A DNA stretch of 6,385 nt, taken from the NCBI GenBank assembly GCA_013152045.1, contig JAADGZ010000208.1, positions 1-6,385 of the forward strand, read 5' to 3'. This DNA comes from Gammaproteobacteria bacterium. GTDB lineage: Bacteria; Pseudomonadota; Gammaproteobacteria; UBA6429; Thiohalophilaceae. Positions 1 through 5,581 of this stretch are shown here, piece after piece (position 1 is the first letter of the stretch; every line of letters starts with the position of its first letter). Below the pieces are notes generated by a model that worked only from the letters and a program-made list of their open reading frames with translations, was not told where the DNA came from and ran no database searches. The translations under genes were made by a program, and so were the position numbers.

Positions 1-143
1 TCAGCCGCTAGCAGCCCCAGAGAAATACTCAGGGCAATAAGCATAATGCCAATCGTAGTCGGGATTTTTAGATAACGATAATTAAGATAGCTGAACAGGG
101 CAGCCAATGAGATTAGAACAGCAGTAGTATTCAGAAAATCCAT
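1..143 (-). CDS. Cation/proton antiporter, CPA1 (NhaP-like) family, N-terminal fragment
   Basis: Only the first 47 codons are present; the gene runs off the left edge of the window. Translation from the ATG at 143 gives a hydrophobic N-terminus beginning MDFLNTTAVLISLAALFSYL. It continues with NYRYLKIPTTIGIML and then a second hydrophobic stretch. A first membrane helix followed by a short 'NYRxLKxPTTIG' loop is how inner-membrane sodium/proton antiporters of the CPA1 family usually begin. Such proteins exchange Na+ or K+ for H+ and serve pH and salt homeostasis. An in-frame TAG lies four codons upstream of the ATG, and a modest purine-rich ribosome site (TTAGAGA) precedes it, so the start is well placed. 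It lies 89 bases downstream of the ubiquinone hydroxylase on the same strand and may or may not share its transcript. Ion specificity cannot be judged from this fragment. Confidence 0.72.
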   Translation of the reverse strand, partial: MDFLNTTAVLISLAALFSYLNYRYLKIPTTIGIMLIALSISLGLLAA

Positions 144-232
144 ATTTAATCTCTAAGAGTGCGTTCCCTGCTGCTTGTGATGAGGTATTACTGTACGAAT
201 TTTTTATTGGGATCCAGACTGCCCAAATGATA

Positions 233-1438
233 TTAGCTACCCAGCGCCCTCTGCATGAATGCATGTTTCAGCGGCATAATGTGATCAGTCATATTCAAAC
301 CCGTATTACGAAGCCAACGAATACTATCTGAACGGCTGCTAAACAGCAGCTTCAAGGCATCCATACTGCACAACATGGCGCGATTGTCTGCGCGCCGCCA
401 GCGCTCATAACGACGCAGTACCTTATAGCTACCGAGATCACGATGCTTGCCATGCGCCTCCAGAAGCACCTCGGCCAGTGATGCAGCATCCGCCATGCCT
501 AGATTTACACCTTGCCCGGCCAGTGGGTGCATCATATGCGCGGCATCGCCCACCAGCGCCAACCGTGCTTGAACATAATGCAGTGTTTCAAAATAACGCA
601 GAGGGAATACGGCGCGCGGCCCAACCTTTTCAATCTTGCCGAGACGCCGTTCAAAACTTGCCGCCAATTCTTCAGCAAAAGCGGCTTCATCCAGTGCCAG
701 CAATGCCTGTGCATGTTCATGGCTAGTAGACCAGACAATGGAACTATAACCCTCGCTCAACGGTAAAAAGGCTAGCGGCCCGTCAGGCTGAAAACGCTGC
801 CAAGCCGTATCCTGATGATAAGCTTCGGTCTTCACCCAGGTTACCAGTGCACTCTGATCATAATCCCAACCATGCAGACCAATCCCGGCCTGTTGTCGGA
901 TCCAGGAACGACCACCATCGGCGGCAATAATCAGCTTGGCCTGTATCTGTGTTTCATCGGCAAGCGTTAAATTGACTCTGTCTTCACCAATATCCAGTTT
1001 TTTCATTTCAACCGGGCAGCGTAAATGAACATTATCGAACTTGCTCAGACGCTGGTGCAAGGCCTTGACGATAACCCGATTCTCAATGATGTGACCTAGA
1101 TCCGGTTCACCCAGCTCGGCACTATCGAAATGTACTTCACCGTCTCCGCTAGCGTCCCAGACGTGCATTTCACGGTAGGGGTTGGGGTTGAGACGTTGCG
1201 CTTCTATGTAAGGCCAAATCTGCAACTCCTGCAGCAAACTTTGCGAAGCGCGGGTAATCGCGCTGACACGCAGATCATAACCGTCATCCGCCCAGTGCTG
1301 TTGCGGGCAGCGGGCATCCAGTAAGGCAATACGCAAAGTCGATGGTGCTAATGCGCAGGCCAGGGTCGCGCCCACCATGCCAGCACCCACGATAATCACA
1401 TCAACGTTATGGTCTATCTTTGCCTTATTTGCATTCAT
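233..1438 (-). CDS. ubiI: FAD-dependent ubiquinone biosynthesis hydroxylase, UbiI/VisC position (UbiF-like sequence)
   Basis: This 401-residue class A flavoprotein monooxygenase of the UbiH/UbiF/VisC/COQ6 family hydroxylates the aromatic ring of polyprenylphenol intermediates of ubiquinone. It uses O2 and FAD, probably within the soluble Ubi complex. Visible motifs are the N-terminal dinucleotide-binding GAGMVG (18-23), LRVSAI (56-61), the AADG segment (172-175), and GDAAH (297-301). The last leads into the family signature HPLAGQGVNLGMAD (304-317). Length is normal for the family. The start ATG overlaps the ubiH stop (ATGA), and GAGGA lies about 8 bases upstream. The gene symbol is given from position: in E. 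coli ubiI (visC) follows ubiH, and UbiI performs C5 hydroxylation. Several segments, compared from memory, look closer to E. coli UbiF (C6 hydroxylation): RQQAGIGLHGWDYDQS, WQRFQPDGPLAFLPL, YVQARLALVGDAAH and the MDxL...RALG C-terminus. The reaction is sure to class; the ring position is not. Confidence 0.88.
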   Translation of the reverse strand: MNANKAKIDHNVDVIIVGAGMVGATLACALAPSTLRIALLDARCPQQHWADDGYDLRVSAITRASQSLLQELQIWPYIEAQRLNPNPYREMHVWDASGDGEVHFDSAELGEPDLGHIIENRVIVKALHQRLSKFDNVHLRCPVEMKKLDIGEDRVNLTLADETQIQAKLIIAADGGRSWIRQQAGIGLHGWDYDQSALVTWVKTEAYHQDTAWQRFQPDGPLAFLPLSEGYSSIVWSTSHEHAQALLALDEAAFAEELAASFERRLGKIEKVGPRAVFPLRYFETLHYVQARLALVGDAAHMMHPLAGQGVNLGMADAASLAEVLLEAHGKHRDLGSYKVLRRYERWRRADNRAMLCSMDALKLLFSSRSDSIRWLRNTGLNMTDHIMPLKHAFMQRALGS

Positions 1439-2700
1439 AGTGGCAATCCTCGACTCAGACGCGGCTGTTTACCAATGTAGCCCATCGCCTGACGCGCTAG
1501 ATGCTTCTTCAATGGCGGCAAGATATCCAGTGCCAGCAAACCAAGATTGCGAGCTAAGGCCAGCGGCGGAAAAGTACTGGAAAAAATTCTTACCAGACTG
1601 TCGGTAGAAGCTGCCGTCTGCCACTGATCACGCCGCCGCCAGTGTGCATAATCCTGCAGGATCTCCCGCATGCCAAAATCAAGCCCTTTTCTTTGCGCAT
1701 CAATAATAATTTGTGCCAATACCGCAACATCACGCAAACCAAGATTAAAGCCCTGTCCGGAAACCGGATGCAGGGAATGCGCAGCATTGCCAATAATAGC
1801 CAGACGCGAACCCACCAGTTCACGCGCCAGCAGAAATTTCAATGGATAAACATGGCGTGCACTCGCCTTGATAAAGCGTCCCGCACGTCGGCCAAACTGT
1901 TCCTGCAAATATTCCAGGAATGCCGCCTCATCCAACCCGGCCACCGCTTCAGCCTGTTGTGATTTCAAGCTCCAGACAAGAGCATAACGATGCTCTCCAC
2001 CCTCAGGGTCACTAACCGGCAACAGGGCCATTGGACCGCTGTCAGTAAACCGTTCATAAGCGATATGTTGATGTGGCCGATCACAGATCAGATTGGCGAT
2101 CACGGCTGTTTGACCATAATTTAACTTAAAAGTTTTAATCCCGGCTAGGTTGCGTAGGCATGATTCGGCTCCATCGGCAGCCACTACCAATTTGGCACCA
2201 AGGCGTTCGATCTTGCCCTCCCGGTTAATGTCAACCACAGCCACCGAATCCTGCCCCAAATCAATGGCTTCAACCCGGCCTGGACAGATCAGATCGATAT
2301 TGTCACGCTGATTCATGCTAGCCGTTAACACCTCACCCAGCACCCTTGTTTCCAGCACATAACCCAACGCCGCCACACCCTGCTCATGACAATCCAGATG
2401 GGTAGAACCTGGATGCCCGCGATCCGAAACATGGATATGTTTGATCGGCATCACCCCCAGCGCTTGCATCTCTGGCCATAAGCCCAGGGTCTCGAAAATC
2501 GCCCTGGAGCTATCAGATAATGCCACGCTACGTGCATCAAAGCTGCTTTGTTGCCCGCAATCAAACGGGCTGCTTTCCACCACCGCAATACGCAGATTAG
2601 TGCCGTTCACCTGACTTAGAGCACACGCCAAACTGGCGCCTACCATGCCGCCGCCGACAATCAGTACATCATAATTCGCCGACCCTGCAGATTCTTTCAT
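1435..2700 (-). CDS. ubiH: 2-octaprenyl-6-methoxyphenyl hydroxylase UbiH
   Basis: This 421-residue FAD-dependent monooxygenase performs the C1 ring hydroxylation of ubiquinone biosynthesis. Domains in order: Rossmann-type FAD binding with GGGMVG (16-21); the HVSDRGHPG segment (90-98), nearly identical to the same stretch of E. coli UbiH; the AADG segment (174-177); and GNAAHSLHPVSGQGFNLGLRD (304-324 in part), which is the UbiH/COQ6 family signature. The Asn in GNAAH, where UbiI and UbiF carry Asp (GDAAH), is typical of UbiH and separates it from its neighbour. The C-terminal TDSLVRIFSS and NLGL segments also fit. The ATG overlaps the pepP stop by four bases (ATGA), and the stop overlaps the next hydroxylase start in the same way. 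Expression is therefore probably translationally coupled, with AGG about 10 bases before the ATG as a weak ribosome site. I see no frameshift or missing motif. It probably works with UbiI/UbiF-type, UbiE, UbiG, UbiJ and UbiK proteins encoded elsewhere. Confidence 0.93.
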   Translation of the reverse strand: MKESAGSANYDVLIVGGGMVGASLACALSQVNGTNLRIAVVESSPFDCGQQSSFDARSVALSDSSRAIFETLGLWPEMQALGVMPIKHIHVSDRGHPGSTHLDCHEQGVAALGYVLETRVLGEVLTASMNQRDNIDLICPGRVEAIDLGQDSVAVVDINREGKIERLGAKLVVAADGAESCLRNLAGIKTFKLNYGQTAVIANLICDRPHQHIAYERFTDSGPMALLPVSDPEGGEHRYALVWSLKSQQAEAVAGLDEAAFLEYLQEQFGRRAGRFIKASARHVYPLKFLLARELVGSRLAIIGNAAHSLHPVSGQGFNLGLRDVAVLAQIIIDAQRKGLDFGMREILQDYAHWRRRDQWQTAASTDSLVRIFSSTFPPLALARNLGLLALDILPPLKKHLARQAMGYIGKQPRLSRGLPL

Positions 2701-4070
2701 TTTGTTTGCCTGCGTGATCGAGTTACGGGTTTCATTTTTGCTTTTACTCGTTGCGGGCTTTTAGCCCCGGTCATCAGTGCTTCAATCTCGTCAACCGTCT
2801 TGACCACATCCGCCGAAAGAATCTCATGACCATCACGGGTGACCAACACATCATCTTCGATGCGAATACCGATATTCCACCATTTTTTTGCCACGCCCTT
2901 GCTCTCAGAAGGAATGTACAAGCCGGGTTCCACCGTTAACGTCATACCTGGTTCCAGCACACGCCACTCGGTATCAATCTTATAGTCACCCACATCATGC
3001 ACATCCATACCCAGCCAGTGGCCAGTACGATGCATGTAAAAACGACGATAGGCCTGTTTCTTCAACAGTGTCTTCAGGCTACCTTTCAATAACCCCAGTT
3101 CGAGCAACCCCTCAGTTAATACCCGGACTGCGGCTGTATGGGGATCGTTCCAGTGATTGCCCGGTTGTACCTGTTCGATAGCAGCGAGTTGTGCTGCCAG
3201 GACCAGTTCATACAAGGCCTTCTGCGCCCGGCTAAAGTGACCGTTAACCGGAAAAGTGCGCGAAATATCCGCTGCATAACAGTCGATTTCTGCACCCGCA
3301 TCGATCAGCACCAAATCGCCATTTTTCATCTTTGCGCTATTTTCCACATAATGCAGAATACAGCCGTTGGCGCCACTACCGACAATACTGGCATAGGCTG
3401 GAGAACGTGCACCGTGATACATAAAGGTATGCAGCAGTTCGGCTTCCAGCTGGTATTCCATCATCCCCGGTTTGCAGTGCTGCATAGCTCGGCGATGCGC
3501 TTCGGCAGAAATTTTCGCAGCCTTGCGCATCGCCCGAATTTCAAAGCTGCTTTTGTACAGACGCATATCGTGCACCAGATGATCCAGCGAAACGAATTCA
3601 CCCGGCGTATGAATACCGGCACGGTTCTGTTTGCGCAAACGGTTAACCCAGCCAATCAGGCGTTGATCAAACCCTGGGTGCGCACCCATGGTGTAGAACA
3701 CGCGCGCCTTGTTTTCCAGCAATCCCGGCAGGATGTCATCAATGTCGTCAATCGGAAAACAGTCGTCCGCATGATACAGCGAGATCGCCCCCTCCTGGCC
3801 AGCACGAAAACCGTTCCAGGTTTCCATTTCAGGATCATTCTCGCGGCAGAAAAGGATATATTCGCCATGTTCTCGTCCAGGAATCAGCACCGCAACGGCT
3901 TCTGGTTCCGGAAAACCCGTCAGATAGAAAAAGTCGCTATCAGGGCGATAGGGGTGTTCTACATCCCTATTACGAATATATACCGGCGCGGTGGGCAAAA
4001 TAGCCACCGAGTGTTCATCCATCATGCCCATCAGGCGGCGGCGGCGTTGTTTAAATTCCTGAGTACTCAT
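2697..4070 (-). CDS. pepP: Xaa-Pro aminopeptidase (aminopeptidase P, M24B)
   Basis: This 457-residue cytoplasmic metalloaminopeptidase removes the N-terminal residue from peptides whose second residue is proline. The N-terminal creatinase-like domain covers about residues 1-170 and includes PYRPDSDFFYLTGFPEPEA (40-58). The pita-bread catalytic domain follows. The five metal ligands of a dinuclear Mn site can be read as D257 (LVLIDAG), D268 (YAADISRTFP), H351 (GHWLGMDVHDVG), E381 (TVEPGLYIP) and E405 (GIRIEDD). H240 (NGCILHY) and H358 supply the usual second-shell histidines. The N-terminus MSTQEFKQRRRRL lines up with E. coli PepP MSEISRQEFQRRRQAL, supporting the ATG at 4070. No clear Shine-Dalgarno precedes it; a sigma70-like promoter sits almost on the start codon. 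The C-terminus runs about 20 residues past the E. coli end (EIEALM...) in a lysine/arginine-rich tail. The stop overlaps the ubiH start. Confidence 0.95.
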   Translation of the reverse strand: MSTQEFKQRRRRLMGMMDEHSVAILPTAPVYIRNRDVEHPYRPDSDFFYLTGFPEPEAVAVLIPGREHGEYILFCRENDPEMETWNGFRAGQEGAISLYHADDCFPIDDIDDILPGLLENKARVFYTMGAHPGFDQRLIGWVNRLRKQNRAGIHTPGEFVSLDHLVHDMRLYKSSFEIRAMRKAAKISAEAHRRAMQHCKPGMMEYQLEAELLHTFMYHGARSPAYASIVGSGANGCILHYVENSAKMKNGDLVLIDAGAEIDCYAADISRTFPVNGHFSRAQKALYELVLAAQLAAIEQVQPGNHWNDPHTAAVRVLTEGLLELGLLKGSLKTLLKKQAYRRFYMHRTGHWLGMDVHDVGDYKIDTEWRVLEPGMTLTVEPGLYIPSESKGVAKKWWNIGIRIEDDVLVTRDGHEILSADVVKTVDEIEALMTGAKSPQRVKAKMKPVTRSRRQTK

Positions 4071-4076
4071 GAAACC

Positions 4077-4105
4077 ATTATACTCACTCTATTTAGAAGT
4101 GCTAA
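4077..4105 (-). promoter_or_regulatory. Candidate sigma70 promoter for pepP
   Basis: Read on the minus strand, TTAGCA (4105-4100, 4/6 to consensus) is followed after exactly 17 bases by a perfect TATAAT (4082-4077). Only six bases separate the -10 box from the pepP ATG. A transcript starting at the usual distance would therefore begin at or within a base or two of the start codon, giving a nearly leaderless mRNA. Placement in the ygfB-pepP gap makes it plausible as an internal operon promoter. Start-site position is inferred. Confidence 0.5.
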
Positions 4106-4145
4106 CCGTGCTGCTGACGGCCATGTACCACGATGATAAAGCACT
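4098..4145. repeat. Imperfect inverted repeat in the ygfB-pepP gap
   Basis: AGTGCT (4098-4103) and AGCACT (4140-4145) are perfect inverted arms separated by 36 bases. Inner complementary arms CGTG (4107-4110) and CACG (4129-4132) could extend the stem. The left arm overlaps the -35 box of the candidate pepP promoter. On the minus strand there is no U-run after the stem, so it does not look like a ygfB terminator. On the plus strand it is followed by ATTTTTCT. Function unknown; it could be chance. Confidence 0.3.
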
Positions 4146-4179
4146 ATTTTTCTAAAACTTTTAATCTTGATGACACTCA

Positions 4180-4731
4180 TTAGTGCCGAGTTTTCGAATT
4201 TGCCGCCTCTTTTAAATTGCGGATTTCCTCATGAAACAGCAGCACCCCCATACGCACATATTCAATCAGCTCTGACGAGCTTTGCTCATCCTGAAGATCG
4301 TCCGCATCGAAGTCACTGGCGTGAGTAAATTCCAGAAGATCATGAATAAATTCCGGCAATTCACCCGGTAATTTGGAGGTATCGACTATACCCCCCAGGG
4401 ACACCCCCATAAGAAAACCCTGACACCAGTGTGCAAATGCATCAACCCGTTCAGACAACGCTGAATCATCATCCGGCAACAGCAACTGAAAGACAAAATC
4501 GGGACTGTTTATCTGCTCCAACACATGATTATAAACGGATTGCAAAATATCCATCGCCTCCTGCGCCAGCAGATCCCCCATTTCGACCCCAGGTGCACAG
4601 TGCGTCAGCCAACGACTTTGCGCATTTTCATCCCGCACCGCCAGCAACCCGCATAACACGCCATGACTTTCGGCACTATCCATATCCGCATGCAAGCGCA
4701 TCAGCGCATCATTTATTTGCTCATAATTCAT
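4180..4731 (-). CDS. ygfB: YgfB, UPF0149 family protein
   Basis: This 183-residue acidic, mostly helical cytoplasmic protein belongs to UPF0149. The length is close to E. coli YgfB (about 190). Family landmarks are the N-terminal SHGVLCGLL (22-30), the central HWCQGFLMGVSLGG (101-114) and the C-terminal EYVRMGVLLFHEEI (157-170). It lies immediately upstream of pepP-ubiH, as in E. coli and Pseudomonas. The molecular role is poorly defined. In Pseudomonas aeruginosa YgfB is reported to modulate beta-lactam resistance by counteracting AlpA-dependent ampDh3 expression; whether that applies here is unknown. The ATG at 4731 is preceded by AGGAAC with good spacing, and the N-terminus MNYEQINDAL fits the family. 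A cysteine pair (C27, C103) sits in the conserved patches. The gene is divergent from the coiled-coil/zapA genes, sharing a 115-base intergenic region. Confidence 0.9.
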   Translation of the reverse strand: MNYEQINDALMRLHADMDSAESHGVLCGLLAVRDENAQSRWLTHCAPGVEMGDLLAQEAMDILQSVYNHVLEQINSPDFVFQLLLPDDDSALSERVDAFAHWCQGFLMGVSLGGIVDTSKLPGELPEFIHDLLEFTHASDFDADDLQDEQSSSELIEYVRMGVLLFHEEIRNLKEAANSKTRH

Positions 4732-4763
4732 TTCTGTTCCTGTCAGTATTTACGGTTTTGTCT

Positions 4764-4769
4764 ATTGTA
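4764..4769 (-). promoter_or_regulatory. Possible -10 box for ygfB
   Basis: On the minus strand TACAAT (5/6 to TATAAT) lies about 33 bases before the ygfB start codon, leaving a plausible short leader. I find no convincing -35 hexamer 16-18 bases upstream, so this is weak. If real, its upstream region would overlap the -35 box of the plus-strand promoter at 4773-4801. Confidence 0.28.
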
Positions 4770-4772
4770 CCG

Positions 4773-4801
4773 TTGACCCTGCCAGTCTGCCGCTCTATAT
4801 T
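4773..4801 (+). promoter_or_regulatory. Sigma70 promoter for the coiled-coil gene-zapA operon
   Basis: TTGACC (4773-4778, 5/6) and TATATT (4796-4801, 5/6) are separated by exactly 17 bases. The predicted transcription start is near 4808, giving a leader of about 39 bases to the ATG at 4847. It is the best housekeeping-type promoter match in the divergent intergenic region. Confidence 0.6.
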
Positions 4802-4846
4802 GATCATAAATTATGGTAAATATGCAAAAAACGGGTAGTAGCAGCA

Positions 4847-5056
4847 ATGGATGATTTAGATCTGAAAAAATTAGAAACACGTGTTGATGACCTCATCAAG
4901 GCTGTAGATAGATTACGTTCAGAAAACAAAACTCTGCGTGAAAGCCAGACTCACCTGTTGACTGAACGTAATCAGTTACTGGAAAAAACTGAAACCGCCC
5001 GCACCCGGGTGGAATCAATGATTAACCGTCTAAAGGCAATGGAAAATGAACACTAA
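4847..5056 (+). CDS. Small coiled-coil protein, TIGR02449-type (ZapB-like), upstream of zapA
   Basis: This 69-residue, highly charged protein is almost entirely one predicted coiled coil. Hydrophobic or core positions follow 4-3 spacing without a break from L9 through V13, L16, V20, L23, N27, L30, Q34, L37, R41, L44, T48, A51, V55, M58, L62 to M65. Leucines fall every seven residues at 16, 23, 30, 37 and 44, with a buried-type Asn at 27, a pattern seen in parallel dimers. There is no signal peptide or membrane segment. Small proteins of this kind (TIGR02449) sit upstream of zapA in many gammaproteobacteria. The resemblance to ZapB and the genetic link suggest a cell-division partner of ZapA, but that is inference. 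The ribosome site is weak (GGGTAG about 11 bases upstream). The 3' end overlaps zapA by 11 bases in another frame, so the two are probably translationally coupled. Confidence 0.85.
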   Translation: MDDLDLKKLETRVDDLIKAVDRLRSENKTLRESQTHLLTERNQLLEKTETARTRVESMINRLKAMENEH

Positions 5057-5366
5057 TACCGCTTCCAAAGCAGTCACCGTCCATATCATGGATAAGGAGT
5101 ACCTGGTTTCCTGTACCGAAGGGGAACAGCAGGATCTAATGCGCTCCGTTGATTATCTCGACAGAAAAATGCGCGAAATTCGGGAAAAAGGGAAAATTAT
5201 TGGTCCCGACCGTATTGCCGTAATTGCCGCACTCAATATCTCTCATGAGCTACTGACGCAAGATGGCAACAAGGAGATAATTGACAATAGTATCAGCCAG
5301 CGGCTGAAGAATCTTCAAAGCAAGATTGAAGATACGCTGTTTGAAAGCCAGCAACTGGAATTTTAA
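5046..5366 (+). CDS. zapA: Cell division protein ZapA
   Basis: This 106-residue protein binds FtsZ in the cytoplasm and promotes bundling of protofilaments in the Z-ring. The N-terminal globular part runs from about residue 9 to 70: strands VTVHIMDKEYLVSC, a helix with LMRSVDYLDRKMREI, then DRIAVIAALNISHELL. The ALNIS(H/Y)EL segment is the most conserved stretch and matches E. coli ALNISYEL. The C-terminal part (about 78-104) is a helix suited to the dimer/tetramer coiled coil. Length is close to E. coli ZapA (109). The ATG at 5046 lies within the 3' end of the preceding coiled-coil gene; no strong Shine-Dalgarno is present (AAGG about 10 bases upstream), which fits coupled translation. 6S RNA follows within about 20 bases of the stop, the usual gammaproteobacterial arrangement. 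The gene's 3' end also carries a possible 6S promoter. Confidence 0.93.
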   Translation: MNTNTASKAVTVHIMDKEYLVSCTEGEQQDLMRSVDYLDRKMREIREKGKIIGPDRIAVIAALNISHELLTQDGNKEIIDNSISQRLKNLQSKIEDTLFESQQLEF

Positions 5367-5369
5367 CAC
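5341..5369 (+). promoter_or_regulatory. Weak candidate promoter for 6S RNA inside the zapA 3' end
   Basis: TTGAAA (5341-5346, 5/6) is followed after 17 bases by TAACAC (5364-5369, only 3/6). A start about 7-13 bases after the -10 box would fall at 5376-5382, just outside the outer 6S stem. The poor -10 box makes this tentative. 6S could instead be processed from longer zapA read-through transcripts, as happens for the E. coli RNA. Confidence 0.22.
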
Positions 5370-5382
5370 CCACTTTGACGCT

Positions 5383-5571
5383 TTGGGTGGCTACTGCAAT
5401 ATTCGTTTGCTGATTGGGGTATTCTTGAACCGTAAATAAAACCCTTGGGGGCAATTTCTCGATATTGTGTGCATGTCCGCTTGACGGAAAGCCTGATGTA
5501 TCAGATGCGCCCCCACTTGAGCTTCAGGTTCGAGACGAAAATCACGACGGTATAGGTGGTAGTCACCCTCC
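5383..5571 (+). ncRNA. ssrS: 6S RNA
   Basis: 6S RNA mimics an open promoter, binds sigma70 RNA polymerase and dampens transcription in stationary phase. It is identified here by position between zapA and ygfA and by its fold. Bases 5385-5395 pair with 5558-5568 over 11 consecutive pairs (two are G-U) to make the closing stem. Further in, UGAUU (5411-5415) pairs with AAUCA (5540-5544), and UCGU (5403-5406 region) with ACGG (5547-5550). The left strand of the central bubble, around GAACCGTAAATAAAACC (5428-5444), resembles E. coli GAGCCGAUAUUUCAUACC. The right strand folds into the small hairpin CTTGAGC/GTTCGAG (5516-5522/5528-5534), the counterpart of the E. coli CCUUGAACC hairpin. GGGGGC (5447-5452) pairs with GCCCCC (5509-5514) to close the apical arm. 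That arm ends in UCCG/CGGA (5476-5479/5485-5488) and CUGA/UCAG (5493-5496/5501-5504). The span of about 189 bases is normal. Exact ends are estimates. Confidence 0.88.
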
Positions 5572-5581
5572 TTTAATTCCT

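Noticed and set aside
144..232. Gap between the hydroxylase and the antiporter, checked for terminator, promoter or small gene
   Set aside because: No convincing hairpin with U-run, no good -35/-10 pair, and no small gene with a ribosome site were found. Only GGG/CCC-type short arms and an A/T run are present.
3138..4136. 332-codon open frame on the plus strand opposite pepP
   Set aside because: It is fully antisense to a gene with all catalytic residues and shows no recognisable protein features; it is a shadow of pepP codon structure.
4431..4838. Plus-strand open frame opposite ygfB running across the divergent promoters
   Set aside because: It overlaps the conserved ygfB coding sequence and the promoter region, and its composition (runs of Pro/His/Ala) looks like an antisense reading.
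5375..5403. Promoter-like TTGACG-17-AATATT with TG extension just after zapA
   Set aside because: It would start transcription near 5410 and remove the left strand of the 11-bp 6S closing stem (5385-5395). The match is therefore probably accidental, unless it makes a truncated RNA.
5465..5581. 39-residue N-terminal extension of YgfA from a TTG codon
   Set aside because: The stretch lies within 6S RNA, and the family N-terminus aligns with the ATG at 5582.
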